A DNA stretch of 64,000 bases from positions 62,001 through 126,000 of the forward strand of contig JAIELX010000016.1 of the NCBI GenBank assembly GCA_019752635.1, given 5' to 3'. Below the pieces are notes generated by a model. It worked only from the letters and a program-made list of their open reading frames with translations. It was not told where the DNA came from and did not search any database. Origin of the DNA: Candidatus Obscuribacterales bacterium. GTDB lineage: Bacteria; Cyanobacteriota; Vampirovibrionia; Obscuribacterales; Obscuribacteraceae. A program made the position numbers and the translations under genes. Every line of letters begins with the position of its first letter. Within the stretch, counting starts at the first letter, position 1. This document shows, in pieces, positions 1 to 9,258 of this stretch.

Positions 1-812
1 TGAAAAGGTTGATTATCGGTGGATTTGAAAAGGTTTACGAGATCGGGCGCATCTTCCGCAACGAAGGTATCAGCACCAAGCACAACCCCGAGTTCACTAT
101 GATGGAGCTCTATTGCGCTTACGGCGACTACCTGGAATTGATGGACTTCGCCGAAGAGATGATTCTACATATCGTGGAAAAAGTCTGCGGTGGTCCCAAA
201 GTAAACTACCAGGGCACCGAAATCGATTTCACTCGCCCGTGGCGCCGCGTCACCATGCGCGACGCCGTACTGGAAGCAACAGGCGTCGACGCTGACACTC
301 TTGCCACCATGGATGATGCTCGCGCTGTTGCAAAAAAACTCGGCATCGAACTCAAGCATGAGGAAACACCAGGAGAAGTCATCAACACTTTGTTTGAGGA
401 GAAGGTTGAAGCCACATTCATTCAACCGACTTTCCTGATTGATTATCCGGTAGAGATTTCGCCTCTGACCAAGAGACACCGCACAAAAAAAGGTCTGGTC
501 GAACGCTTCGAGTTGTTCATGTTCGGTCGCGAGCACGCCAACGGTTACAGCGAGTTGTCCGATCCGCTTGATCAGCGAGCAAGGCTGGAGGACCAGGCGC
601 GCAGGAAAGAACAAGGCAACGAAGAAGCTCAGCCGCTCGACTTGGACTTTATTGAAGCCATGGAATACGGGATGCCCCCGACCATGGGCATTGGAATCGG
701 CATTGACCGACTGGTCATGCTTCTGACGGACTCGGCTTCGATTCGAGATGTAATTGCATTTCCGACCATGAAACCGATTCCGCGCCAGGATCGCCCGGCC
801 ACGGAAGAATAG
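1..812 (+). CDS. lysS: Lysyl-tRNA synthetase, class II (C-terminal part, cut by window edge)
   Basis: Charges tRNA-Lys with lysine in the cytoplasm. The reading frame is open from base 3, so the gene begins upstream of the window; the TTG at base 9 is internal. About 269 C-terminal residues of a protein usually near 500 residues are present. Class II motif 2 is visible near the start ([17 protein letters not shown] followed by HNPEFT). Motif 3 lies near the end ([13 protein letters not shown]), followed by the typical [12 protein letters not shown] tail of LysRS. The stop is followed after 40 bases by a small co-directional gene. Identification is firm from these family signatures. The N-terminal anticodon-binding domain cannot be seen. 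Confidence 0.96.
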   Translation, partial: KRLIIGGFEKVYEIGRIFRNEGISTKHNPEFTMMELYCAYGDYLELMDFAEEMILHIVEKVCGGPKVNYQGTEIDFTRPWRRVTMRDAVLEATGVDADTLATMDDARAVAKKLGIELKHEETPGEVINTLFEEKVEATFIQPTFLIDYPVEISPLTKRHRTKKGLVERFELFMFGREHANGYSELSDPLDQRARLEDQARRKEQGNEEAQPLDLDFIEAMEYGMPPTMGIGIGIDRLVMLLTDSASIRDVIAFPTMKPIPRQDRPATEE

Positions 813-852
813 ACGCATAGCTGTCGAAAATCGTGATGCAGAGGTTGAACCG

Positions 853-1365
853 ATGAACCTATTCAAGTTCTACAGGTACAAAAATCGCGCTGTAATTCCT
901 TCAATGGTTCTCACCGAGGCCGGCCTGATAGTCGAAGGCAATCCCGTAGAGGTTCTCGAAATCGACCATCCTGAGCTACCGCAGATCTTACGCGAAGCAC
1001 TTTGCGCCAGCCCGGGAAAAGAAGAACCGTCCGCCGAAAATGACGAAGGTCCCAAGTCGGTAGTTCTTGAAGCATTGCAGCTGAAGAAGTGGCGTGATTT
1101 CGAACAAGAGGCTTTACTCTACACCGTTCATCGCACCGACAAAACAGTCGAACTACATGTTACAGGCCGAGGAAACGACGGATTCTGGAAGCGAGACGAC
1201 ACGAAAAAGACCACCTTGGACACCACGTGCTGGCCTGAAACGGTAGCGCAGGCCCTGGCGAAACTTATGGTAGACAACAAGCCCGTGGCCGACAAACCCG
1301 TGCGCCTGCTGGGCGGACCTGCCGCCGCACCGTTGGCGCTTCCACCACCAAAACCGAACGAGTAG
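853..1365 (+). CDS. Hypothetical protein, 170 aa
   Basis: Function not recognised. The ATG at 853 is preceded by a purine-rich AGAGG about 8 bases upstream, and the gene lies 40 bases after lysS on the same strand, so co-transcription is plausible. The product is soluble and charged. A beta-rich start (NRAVIPSMVLTEAGLIVEG) is followed by an acidic linker near residues 53-66, an alpha/beta segment with many charged residues, and a proline/alanine-rich tail (LPPPKPNE). There is no signal peptide, membrane segment or catalytic motif I can name. Frame-consistent codon use and the ribosome site support a real gene. Confidence 0.7.
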   Translation: MNLFKFYRYKNRAVIPSMVLTEAGLIVEGNPVEVLEIDHPELPQILREALCASPGKEEPSAENDEGPKSVVLEALQLKKWRDFEQEALLYTVHRTDKTVELHVTGRGNDGFWKRDDTKKTTLDTTCWPETVAQALAKLMVDNKPVADKPVRLLGGPAAAPLALPPPKPNE

Positions 1366-1456
1366 GGATCAAACTACAAGAGCGAATATGTCCTGCCAGG
1401 CGACCGGTCAGCAGATTCGGTAATTAGACAAGGCATCCATTGCGGGCCTGCAAAAC

Positions 1457-3832
1457 CTAGTCGTAGGATATAGTGGGAGCGCCGGGGCGACTGTACTCGA
1501 CGAGTCTATGAAGCTCAGTGCGGTAAGTAGTGCCATCCGGTTGCTTCAACTCGAAGCGCCCGTCGTATTTGACACGAAGTTCAAGTCCGTCGGTAAACTT
1601 CGCTTCCATGGTGCGACCGTCTTTGAACACGGTGATGGTTGCGCCATCTCGATAGAGGTATCGCGTCGCGCTGCCCCTATTCGCATCATAGACGTCCATC
1701 GGTTGCATGTTACGACCGTCGGCACCGATGCGTTGCGGATTATCAAATTCGAGTGGCAATCTCGGTCTTTGCCCGTTTGTCGGAACACCTTCCGGCTGCG
1801 GTTCAAAGTCGAGCCTACCGCCTCTGATATGAATTTTGCTACCATCGCTGCCTTTCACTTCGAAAGTCGGGGCACCTTCTATGGTGACAAAACTTCTGAA
1901 CTCACTAATACGGGCACCATTTCCCAATGTCAAATCAGTAGAGACTCGCCCTTCTGTTAATCGATAGTTGCGGTTTACTGTGCCGTCCGGGTAGAGTACA
2001 TCGCTGCTCACACTTCGTCCCTCGTGCTGCCAGGCACGATCCTGATAGACAGTTTCAACACGTCCGTCCGGTCGGTACGTTTGGTGCCAATGAACATCGT
2101 TGCCCTCATTGAATACCATCAACGAATCGGACGGATGTTGTTTGCGTGCAGCCTCAATTAGAGCAGGATTGGCACCTTCTCTCAATTCGAGCAGACGCAC
2201 CAGTTCGCCATTGTTATAGTCATACCCTTCCGATTTAATACTGCCTTCTCTGTATTCCTTGCGCCAAGTACCATCGGAACGACGCTCCCAAGTCTTTAGC
2301 GGACCGCGTCCGAATTCCAAGGTCTCGTGCTTGATTCCAGGACCACGACCATTTCGTTCATGTCTGAGTGTACGTCGCCCCAGATGTCCATCGACGACCT
2401 CATACTCACCGCAGCGCGACCGTGTTGATTGCTCGACGATAGTCTCACCGGTAGCCTTATCCGTTGTTCGTATCTCGCGGGAGAATTCGCCCTTCAGCGC
2501 ATTCATTCTCTGCACGTCAACGACCGTTGTTGCTGGATCTTCAGTGATCAAAGTTCCATCAAGGGATTCAATAATTGTCTTACCTTCGGCAGGATACTCC
2601 GTAACTACAGTGCCATCGCTGCGAGTTGTCGTCTTCTCACCATTCCAGTACTCAACCGTGCGAGAGCCATTCACCCACTCGGTGACTTTCCACTTCTCCC
2701 CGCCTTTTTCAAGCGGAAACTCAGTTACCTTTGTGCCGTCAGTCTGCAAAGACTTAAGCGTACCGTCCATCCTCTCAAGGATCTTCGTGCCGTCTTTGGT
2801 GGTGACTATTCGCCGCGTGCCGTTTGAACCGGCTTCGCCCAAGTCAATTACAACGCTGCCATCAGGCCGAACAGTCTTCACCCGACCCGGTCCATCAGGA
2901 TTGATTTCAAACTCCGGAGCCGACATGCTACGACCGATACCGCTTTCTGGAAAACCGCCAGGACGAACATCTCCAGGCGCGGTCTTGTGTATGGGCAATG
3001 CATCACGCAGGGCGACCTGCGACTTCGCCCCCCCCCCGGTCGAAGAAATTGCTTCCGCATTAGAGCGAGACATGGCACCGAAGCTACCAAACAAACCGCC
3101 AACGGTACTGAAAGTGTATACCGATTTTCCGGTTTCGCTAACGCTCGCCAAACCCTTCCCGGAGAGAATTGAGTCGCCTTGAGCATGCACAATTCCCGCA
3201 GGAATACCGGAAAGCACATTGGCCGCGACTTCATTGCGAAGCAGGCCTCCGCCCGTTCGTCCCGCCCGTTCCATCGATTGACCGAGATTGCGAAGCCCTA
3301 CTGTCGAGGCAGCCAGAGTTCCAAACGTCAGCCCTTGAACGGTCAGGTTCCGGGCGCGAGCAGCCCAGAAGTTTTCCTCGGCACCAACCGGGGTAAACAC
3401 ACCACCCAGAGTTGCACCGGTAACGGCAGTTTTAAAAATTTCGCGACGGGAATGATCCGCCAGTTGAGTCTGAGTCAGCCCGCCGGGCGCGGCTCTTCGC
3501 GTCAGCAAAGTGATGCCGATCAAATCGGCGGCAAGTCCCGCAGCGGAGCCAATTTGCTGGGCATGCCACTGCTTCGATCCAAAGTCCGACTTCTCGGGCG
3601 CCGACATAAATTGTACAGCCGGCAGAAGATTCGTTCCGTCCTTACCGACTAAAGAACCAGCATCGCTGCTCACCTTATCCACAAGTTGCGCCGCACCGCT
3701 AAGCGGGTTTTGCACAGCAGAGTAGGCAAATGAATGAAGCAACTCAGAGGTGAAGTCCCGCTTCTCGACCAGAAGATCGTGCTTGTTAGAAAGCGCCAAT
3801 TCATCTTTGCTAAAGGTACGGGTATCGCTCAT
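1457..3832 (-). CDS. DG-repeat (YD/RHS-like) protein with hydrophobic N-terminal region, 791 aa
   Basis: Function not recognised; probably an envelope or secreted repeat protein. The ATG at 3832 begins MSDTRTFSKDEL; an 11-codon upstream extension is possible but adds a basic stretch that looks like untranslated sequence. The first third is Ala/Gly-rich with weakly hydrophobic segments (for example GLAADLIGITLL). From about residue 320 the sequence is dominated by short beta-hairpin units built around DG turns (RPDGSVVID, KDGTKILERMDGTLKSL, RSDGTVVTEYP, QPDGTTYRTEL). This resembles YD/RHS or MORN-type repeats but is not a clean match to either. A run of ten C at 3028-3037 encodes a Gly-Gly-Gly. 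It is the last minus-strand gene of its neighbourhood, 325 bases after the peptidase gene. Confidence 0.75.
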   Translation of the reverse strand: MSDTRTFSKDELALSNKHDLLVEKRDFTSELLHSFAYSAVQNPLSGAAQLVDKVSSDAGSLVGKDGTNLLPAVQFMSAPEKSDFGSKQWHAQQIGSAAGLAADLIGITLLTRRAAPGGLTQTQLADHSRREIFKTAVTGATLGGVFTPVGAEENFWAARARNLTVQGLTFGTLAASTVGLRNLGQSMERAGRTGGGLLRNEVAANVLSGIPAGIVHAQGDSILSGKGLASVSETGKSVYTFSTVGGLFGSFGAMSRSNAEAISSTGGGAKSQVALRDALPIHKTAPGDVRPGGFPESGIGRSMSAPEFEINPDGPGRVKTVRPDGSVVIDLGEAGSNGTRRIVTTKDGTKILERMDGTLKSLQTDGTKVTEFPLEKGGEKWKVTEWVNGSRTVEYWNGEKTTTRSDGTVVTEYPAEGKTIIESLDGTLITEDPATTVVDVQRMNALKGEFSREIRTTDKATGETIVEQSTRSRCGEYEVVDGHLGRRTLRHERNGRGPGIKHETLEFGRGPLKTWERRSDGTWRKEYREGSIKSEGYDYNNGELVRLLELREGANPALIEAARKQHPSDSLMVFNEGNDVHWHQTYRPDGRVETVYQDRAWQHEGRSVSSDVLYPDGTVNRNYRLTEGRVSTDLTLGNGARISEFRSFVTIEGAPTFEVKGSDGSKIHIRGGRLDFEPQPEGVPTNGQRPRLPLEFDNPQRIGADGRNMQPMDVYDANRGSATRYLYRDGATITVFKDGRTMEAKFTDGLELRVKYDGRFELKQPDGTTYRTELHRLVEYSRPGAPTISYD
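3028..3037. repeat. Homopolymer C10 (G10 on coding strand) inside CDS
   Basis: Ten consecutive C on the plus strand, read as G10 in the DG-repeat gene and encoding part of a Gly-Gly-Gly. Tracts of this length are prone to slipped-strand changes, and a one-base change would truncate the product. Confidence 0.9.
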
Positions 3833-4157
3833 ATGGCACCATGTTCGGCGGATTCGACGCGGCACCCCGTTCGGGTTTACGCCTCATGGGTTCCACTATA
3901 GGGTTGCGATTAGGAGCAGGCGATTCGTATTCCCCGCAGCGCCCTGGCGCCCGGGCGCACCCGCAAGTCCATGCAGACAGGTGCTCTACGGCAATACGCC
4001 GGGACTACATTAGAGAAATGGCAGTGTACGCCACTCGCTCCACTCAGTATTTCCCGCACAACTACTCTGGCCAAATCGAGCGAATCAAGATCGGCCGTTG
4101 ATTCATGTTGAGGTTCGTCTTCAATGGAGGAGCGTGGCTCGCCCCAACCGAAAACGG
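3833..4157. other. Gene-free interval between two minus-strand genes
   Basis: About 325 bases between the prolyl oligopeptidase stop and the start of the DG-repeat gene. Short open frames cross it but none has a ribosome site or a protein-like composition. On the minus strand a TATAGT hexamer (3895-3900) could be a -10 box for the DG-repeat gene, without a convincing -35. No hairpin with a T-run was seen. Confidence 0.4.
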
Positions 4158-6281
4158 TTAGGGGGAGGTATTTTCCCACATGAAGGTCCATTTGTCGGCG
4201 GACTCGTTGATCTGTTTGCTGGTTGGTTTGCCGAAGCCATGGCCGGTTTTCGTTTCCACGCGAATCAAAATCGGAGCATCGCCCGTTTGTGATTGCTGAA
4301 GTGCGGCGGCGAACTTGAAGCTGTGCGCAGGCACAACGCGATCATCATGATCTCCAGTGACCATCATAGTAGCGGGATAATTTTGCGCACCAACGTTATG
4401 CAACGGCGAGTATGCGCGCAGATATTGGAATGCGGTCGGATCCTCAGAACTGCCGTATTCCCCTGTCCATGCATGCCCGATTGTGAACCGATGGAACCGC
4501 AGCATGTCTAGAACGCCAACTTCCGGGACCGCAGCTGCAAACAGTTCCGGATGCTGCGTCAGACTGGCGCCGACCAACAAGCCACCATTGCTGGCGCCAT
4601 GAATAGCAAGCTTCTTACTGTTAGTGTATTTCTGATCAATTAGCCATCGAGCGGCACTGGAGAAATCGTCAAAAACATTTTGCTTCTTCTCTTTCATTCC
4701 CGCTTTGTGCCATTCTTCTCCGTACTCGCCCCCCCCCCTGATATTAGGTACTGCGAATAACCCGCCCTTCTCCATCCACGCGATCACGTCCGGACGGAAC
4801 GCCGGCGAGATGACGACATCGAAACCACCATAGCCATAAAGATAAGTCTGGTGGGGACCCGCAGCCAGATCCGTATCTTTCTTTCGCGTGATAAACATCG
4901 GCACACGCGTACCGTCCTTACTGGTAAAGAAGACCTGGCTGGTTATGAACGCCGACGGATCAAAGTTCACCAGCGGTTTAGCGATAACTTCGCATGCCTT
5001 CGATTTTAAATCAAATTGATAAACCGTCTGCGGTGTCGTGAAACTTCCAAACGAATAGAACATGACTGGTTCAGCTCGTCTTGCCGAAAACGAACCCGCA
5101 GTTCCGATGCCTGGCAGCGCAATGTCACCAGCAGGTTGGCCGTTCAGATCGAACAGTTTCAATTCCGAATGGGCATCCTTCAAATAATGTGCAACCAAGA
5201 ACTTATCGCACGCAAACGCATGACGCAAAATATTTTCGCTCTGAGGCACGACTTCAGTCAGAATAGCCTTTTTACTTGATTCGAACTTGCTCGTATCGAT
5301 CTGCACGATGCGTCCGCGCGGCGAGTCCTGATTGGTATGAAAGTAGAACAACGTCCCATCATTTTCAATGAAAGAAAACTTGCTGCCCCACGTGTCAATC
5401 AAATGAACGAGCGGTGAGTCTGCTGAGCTGAGATCCTTGAAGTAGACCAAGTTTTCCGGATTGGTACTGCGATGCACCTCAATTACCAGATAACGACCGT
5501 CTTCCGTGACATTGCCGTAGAACGACCACTCTTTCTCATCCTTGTTCTCCGCAATCAGCACATCTTGCTGCTGCTCGGTTCCCATTTTGTGAAAGTAAAC
5601 TTTTTGAAAATAGTTGGTGTCCTTCAGCCTATTGGCTGACTCCGGATAGCGACTGTAATACAGCCCCGTTCCGTCCTTGGTAAACGTAACCGATCCAAAC
5701 TTGATCCAATCAAGTCTATCCGGAAGATCTTTACCGCTCTCCACGTCCTTAAACTGCCACACGGTCCAATCGGAACCGCCCGAATGAAGCCCGTAGCCGA
5801 CGGTTTTACCATCATCGCTCACCGAAAAACCGGCCAACGATACGGTGCCATCTTTCGAAAGCGAATTGGGATCAACGAGCGCCTTGCGATTTTCACCGCG
5901 CGCGTTGTCCGCACAATAAAGCACGGACTGGTTCTGCAATCCGCTCAACCTGGTAAAGAAATAGCGATGTCCTCTATGAGTTGGCGCTTGAACTTTGTCG
6001 TAATTCCATACTTCAGTCAGTCGCTTGCGAAACTCCTCACGAGAAGGACACTTTTCCAAGTAATCTTGCGTGATCTTGTTTTCTTGATCGATCCAGGCGC
6101 GCGTTCGCTCAGCTTCGTTGTCTTCCAACCATCGAAAGGGGTCGGCAATTTTGGCGCCATGATATGTATCCACAACAGCTTCTCCCGCCGTCACCGGATA
6201 CTTTGAGGACTGCACACCGGAACCATCGATCCCCGGAGCGGACGCGGCCAGGATTAACGGAATCAACAGTTCAAATCTCAT
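4158..6281 (-). CDS. Prolyl oligopeptidase, family S9A, predicted secreted
   Basis: Serine peptidase that cleaves short peptides after proline. At 707 residues it has the family's usual length. An N-terminal hydrophobic segment (MRFELLIPLILAASAPG) suggests export. Next come the family's N-terminal signature (YHGAKIADPFRWLED), a beta-propeller region, and the C-terminal alpha/beta-hydrolase domain. Catalytic residues can be placed: Ser564 in GASNGG (usual family form GGSNGG), the Asp pair at 646-647 in DHDDRVVP, and His681 in GHGFGKP. The AN/NIRGGGEYG loop typical of the family is present; its glycines are encoded by a G10 tract. The gene starts 7 bases after the hydrolase upstream, so the two form an operon. 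Identification is firm; substrate is unknown. Confidence 0.95.
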   Translation of the reverse strand: MRFELLIPLILAASAPGIDGSGVQSSKYPVTAGEAVVDTYHGAKIADPFRWLEDNEAERTRAWIDQENKITQDYLEKCPSREEFRKRLTEVWNYDKVQAPTHRGHRYFFTRLSGLQNQSVLYCADNARGENRKALVDPNSLSKDGTVSLAGFSVSDDGKTVGYGLHSGGSDWTVWQFKDVESGKDLPDRLDWIKFGSVTFTKDGTGLYYSRYPESANRLKDTNYFQKVYFHKMGTEQQQDVLIAENKDEKEWSFYGNVTEDGRYLVIEVHRSTNPENLVYFKDLSSADSPLVHLIDTWGSKFSFIENDGTLFYFHTNQDSPRGRIVQIDTSKFESSKKAILTEVVPQSENILRHAFACDKFLVAHYLKDAHSELKLFDLNGQPAGDIALPGIGTAGSFSARRAEPVMFYSFGSFTTPQTVYQFDLKSKACEVIAKPLVNFDPSAFITSQVFFTSKDGTRVPMFITRKKDTDLAAGPHQTYLYGYGGFDVVISPAFRPDVIAWMEKGGLFAVPNIRGGGEYGEEWHKAGMKEKKQNVFDDFSSAARWLIDQKYTNSKKLAIHGASNGGLLVGASLTQHPELFAAAVPEVGVLDMLRFHRFTIGHAWTGEYGSSEDPTAFQYLRAYSPLHNVGAQNYPATMMVTGDHDDRVVPAHSFKFAAALQQSQTGDAPILIRVETKTGHGFGKPTSKQINESADKWTFMWENTSP
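4729..4738. repeat. Homopolymer C10 (G10 on coding strand) inside prolyl oligopeptidase gene
   Basis: Ten consecutive C on the plus strand. In the coding direction it spells part of the conserved Arg-Gly-Gly-Gly loop before EYGEEWH. Slippage here would disrupt the catalytic domain. Confidence 0.9.
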
Positions 6282-6288
6282 CGCTCTC

Positions 6289-7263
6289 TCAGTTAGGAGG
6301 CGCTATACGACCACGAAGCTCTCGCAATGACTCCATCACTTCAGCAGGATGCGTAAATGGAATCATGTGCCCGGCGTTCTCAATCACCCTGAGTTCGGCC
6401 CCGGGAATCGCCTTCTTCAGGCGTTGGGCTTGATTGTCCGAATAAACCAGACGGTCCTTATCGCCGCAGAGTATCGAAACGGGAGCCGCTACGCCGCAAT
6501 ACATGTCTGAAATTTGCTCAACGGAAGAATTGATGCACAACTCATCGCGCGCAAACGAAATCAACTGCCCCGGTCGCAGCAACATGGAGGCGAACGCTTC
6601 CAAATAATCCTTTGGTGGTTTCTGCGGATAGAACGCTCGTTCCAATGCGCGATCAATGCGGGTACGACCAAACAGCATCAGAATTCGAGCGACAAACTCG
6701 CCGAGAATCGGAAGAGAAAGCGCTCGATAGAACGCTTCTGTTTGAATTTCGTGAGTGTAGAAGCCCACCGGCGCAACCAATAACAGTCCAGCCACATCAT
6801 TGGGATATCGCAAGGCATGGTTTAAGGCCAGCAAGGCCCCCCAAGAATGCCCAAGCACGAGTGCTCGCTTCAATCCCAAGCGCTTGAACGCTCCGTGAAG
6901 GATGGCCGAGTGCCGATCAAGGTAGCGCGATGCTCCTTGCACAGGGTCGGAATAACCATGCCCGGGGCGGTCGAATACGTAAGTTCGGTACTCCGAGGCC
7001 AGCGTGTCGAGCATGGACATCTCAAAGTCTGCAGCGCTGCCGTCGTTACCGTGCAGCACCACCAGCGGGAAACCGTTACCTGCGGAAAGATAATGCAACC
7101 GAACGCGATGAACTTCCAGAAATCGACCGCCGGGCGGAAAACGCGATTCCGACTTTTCAGCGACGATATCCGTCCATACTTTGACCAATGCGGCGGCGGC
7201 TGACGTTACAGTAAGCGCCACCAATGCTCGCCTTGCAGCGATTGCCGAGAATGGTGCCAACAC
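6289..7263 (-). CDS. Alpha/beta-hydrolase, membrane-anchored or secreted
   Basis: Hydrolase of the alpha/beta fold; substrate not predictable. A hydrophobic N-terminal segment (ALVALTVTSAAAALVKVW) suggests a membrane anchor or signal. The core follows with the oxyanion region LVVLHGNDGSAADF, the strand-turn FDRPGHGYSDP, the nucleophile elbow GHSWGALLAL, a helical cap, and a late Asp/His pair in CGDKDRLVY and NAGHMIPFTHP. The start is set at GTG 7263 because a GGAGG lies 7 bases upstream; the TTG two codons earlier would sit only one base from it. The gene is followed after 7 bases by the prolyl oligopeptidase, so the two are probably co-expressed envelope hydrolases. Confidence 0.9.
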   Translation of the reverse strand: MLAPFSAIAARRALVALTVTSAAAALVKVWTDIVAEKSESRFPPGGRFLEVHRVRLHYLSAGNGFPLVVLHGNDGSAADFEMSMLDTLASEYRTYVFDRPGHGYSDPVQGASRYLDRHSAILHGAFKRLGLKRALVLGHSWGALLALNHALRYPNDVAGLLLVAPVGFYTHEIQTEAFYRALSLPILGEFVARILMLFGRTRIDRALERAFYPQKPPKDYLEAFASMLLRPGQLISFARDELCINSSVEQISDMYCGVAAPVSILCGDKDRLVYSDNQAQRLKKAIPGAELRVIENAGHMIPFTHPAEVMESLRELRGRIAPPN

Positions 7264-7445
7264 TGCCAATCCTCCGACGGGTCCAGAACAGCCCCAATAA
7301 TAGCACTTCCGGACACGGGCGTTGTCATACCGGGCGTGGCCAAGCCGCCGATGTCAGCAGTGCTTCGTTTCGCTCTTTGTTGGCGGGGGTAAACTAAAGG
7401 TATCCCATCCAAGACTGGTAGCCGCTTTGCCGCCGCAGGTAGCCT

Positions 7446-8759
7446 ATGACCGAGCAGGCCGATTCAAGCCGGAAAACAAGTCCAATAGGAGCGCTCAAGG
7501 TTCACCCCGAACTGGCCGGCACGGTCGTACGGCGTACACTACCGCATCTGGCGCTAGCAGCAGTTCTTCTTATTCTGGGAGTTCCACTTACAGCTCGAAG
7601 CTTGTCGGAGGCCCCCCAGTTCCTGAATCTGGCAATTATTGCACTGATTCTTTTTCTGGTGGTGCGCCAGCTGTCCGAGAGCTGGCTTCAGCTGGCAAGA
7701 ATAAGCCGACTACTGGAAAGCGGCGCCACCGAACAAGTGGAGCTGATTTTGGAGCAGAAAGGCCCTGGTCTGATTGCCCGGGTGCGATCGGCACTCGACT
7801 TCTCGGTGCCGCACACTAACGATTGGGAGATCTACTTTGCGCCTCAAAGTAGCAAGCGGCTTTTCGCAGAAACTGATTTTGGAAGATCGTTGATACTACC
7901 AGCCGTTTATGGCTTCGACCCGAGCGACCCTCTCATAGTCCGCACTCCAAAAGGCTTACTGTGGCTAGACTCCAAAGACCCGGACCGAACTGACGAATCC
8001 GCGACTTTGTTACTGCGAGCGTACTCGTGCTACGGCAAGGACAAGAATGAAGAGGCAATAGCGCTCCTGAACCAAGCGATTGCGGTCAATCCCAAATACA
8101 TTGATGCAGTTGAGCTGAGGGGCTATTGTTGGCAGCGCCTTGGTCTGATCGAAAAGTCAATCGAAGACTTCACCACGGTTTTGGATGAACGAGCCCGTTC
8201 ACTGCCCGGCGTCCATGACATGTCCGCAACCTTCATTTCACGGGCCTCAGCGTACATGGACATACAAGAGTACGAAAAAGCGCTAGCAGACCTGAGCGCG
8301 GCGATCGAACTCACACCGGACCAGATGGACCTGTACTTGTTGCGCGCGACCGTCAACGAGTACCTCGGTCGCAATGCAGCGGCAGTCACCGACGCGACAA
8401 AGTGCCTGGACCTGGCGAAAGGCACCACCAGTCCGGAAGAGCTAGCGGAGATACTGATCCGTCGAGGAATGAATCACGAAAATGAAGCATTAGCATTGAA
8501 AGACATCGACGAAGCAATAGCCACCTTTCCGTCAGCGTCGGCATTCTACTTTCGGGCGTGCATCCAGTTCCGGCAAGACCGTTACCAGGAAGTGATCGAA
8601 CAGTGCACCAGGGCTCTGGAACTCAACTCCGCATTTGAACCAGCGCTCCAATTGCGTGCAGAGGCCCACATCAATTCCGGCAATCCGGCAGCAGCACACC
8701 GCGATCTGACCAGCTTGAAGGATTTGCAGCAGGAACGCAAACAGACAGACGAAGCGTAA
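7446..8759 (+). CDS. TPR-repeat membrane protein, 437 aa
   Basis: Likely a membrane-bound scaffold. After a short cytoplasmic N-terminus there are two adjacent hydrophobic segments near residues 33-50 and 59-75 (HLALAAVLLILGVPL, LNLAIIALILFLVV). A mixed domain of about 100 residues follows (residues 80-180). The C-terminal half, from about residue 190, is tetratricopeptide repeats with the usual A..G/Y..A spacing (AIALLNQAIAVNPKYIDAVELRGYC; ALADLSAAIELTPDQMDLYLLRA; VIEQCTRALELNSAFEPALQLRA). An AGGT-type ribosome site lies 5 bases before the ATG. The gene stands alone, divergent from the hydrolase operon. TPR assignment is firm, the binding partner unknown. Confidence 0.85.
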   Translation: MTEQADSSRKTSPIGALKVHPELAGTVVRRTLPHLALAAVLLILGVPLTARSLSEAPQFLNLAIIALILFLVVRQLSESWLQLARISRLLESGATEQVELILEQKGPGLIARVRSALDFSVPHTNDWEIYFAPQSSKRLFAETDFGRSLILPAVYGFDPSDPLIVRTPKGLLWLDSKDPDRTDESATLLLRAYSCYGKDKNEEAIALLNQAIAVNPKYIDAVELRGYCWQRLGLIEKSIEDFTTVLDERARSLPGVHDMSATFISRASAYMDIQEYEKALADLSAAIELTPDQMDLYLLRATVNEYLGRNAAAVTDATKCLDLAKGTTSPEELAEILIRRGMNHENEALALKDIDEAIATFPSASAFYFRACIQFRQDRYQEVIEQCTRALELNSAFEPALQLRAEAHINSGNPAAAHRDLTSLKDLQQERKQTDEA

Positions 8760-8887
8760 CGAAGCGCACTACCCTTGGTGCCCAAAGGACACTAAAAAAA
8801 CACCCCGATTTCACTGCGTGCCACCTGGACGCAACACCCCTTGACTGCCCTTGCGCAAATCAGGCTTCTCAAGTGGCGCCTGAAGCA

Positions 8888-8916
8888 TTGCAATACTTTT
8901 ATCTAACCGATACAAT
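8888..8916 (+). promoter_or_regulatory. Sigma-70-type promoter for the 29-residue membrane peptide
   Basis: TTGCAA at 8888-8893 and TACAAT at 8911-8916 are separated by exactly 17 bases. This gives a leader of about 75 bases to the ATG at 8998. It is one of the better housekeeping-type promoters visible in the window. Confidence 0.6.
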
Positions 8917-8997
8917 TTTTCTTAACCCGTGCATAACCATAGCGCTGCGATGATCATGCACCACAAATTGATTGAACCTGTTTCAGGAGTGCTGCGG

Positions 8998-9087
8998 ATG
9001 GATACGTTCACCGCCGCTGTCTTGTTTCTGGCCGGAAACATTGTGCTGATTTATTTTGTCTGTCTGTTTTGCAAATTAATGGACTAA
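8998..9087 (+). CDS. Tiny single-pass membrane peptide, 29 aa
   Basis: The peptide starts MDTFTAAVLFLAGN, runs through a continuous hydrophobic segment (IVLIYFVCLFC) and ends KLMD. It would span the membrane once. The ATG is supported by AGGAG at 8985-8989 with 8 bases spacing, and a TTGCAA-N17-TACAAT promoter lies upstream. An in-frame ATG at 8956 would give 43 residues but lacks this spacing. I do not recognise the family. It resembles small subunits of membrane complexes such as KdpF or CydX in size only; neither partner gene is nearby. Promoter, ribosome site and hydrophobicity together make a real gene likely. Confidence 0.6.
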   Translation: MDTFTAAVLFLAGNIVLIYFVCLFCKLMD

Positions 9088-9258
9088 GTCAAAAAATCGC
9101 GCAAATCCGAACCCTCGAGAGCCAATCTGTGCAATGAAGCCAGTTAAGGCAAAACAAAGACGCGGGAAACAACCAAATTCATATCGCGACATTAGTCGCT
9201 GCTTCTTCACAACCCACTTTCAAATTCGTCCGGAACCGGTTGTCATTGCAAAATTCAC

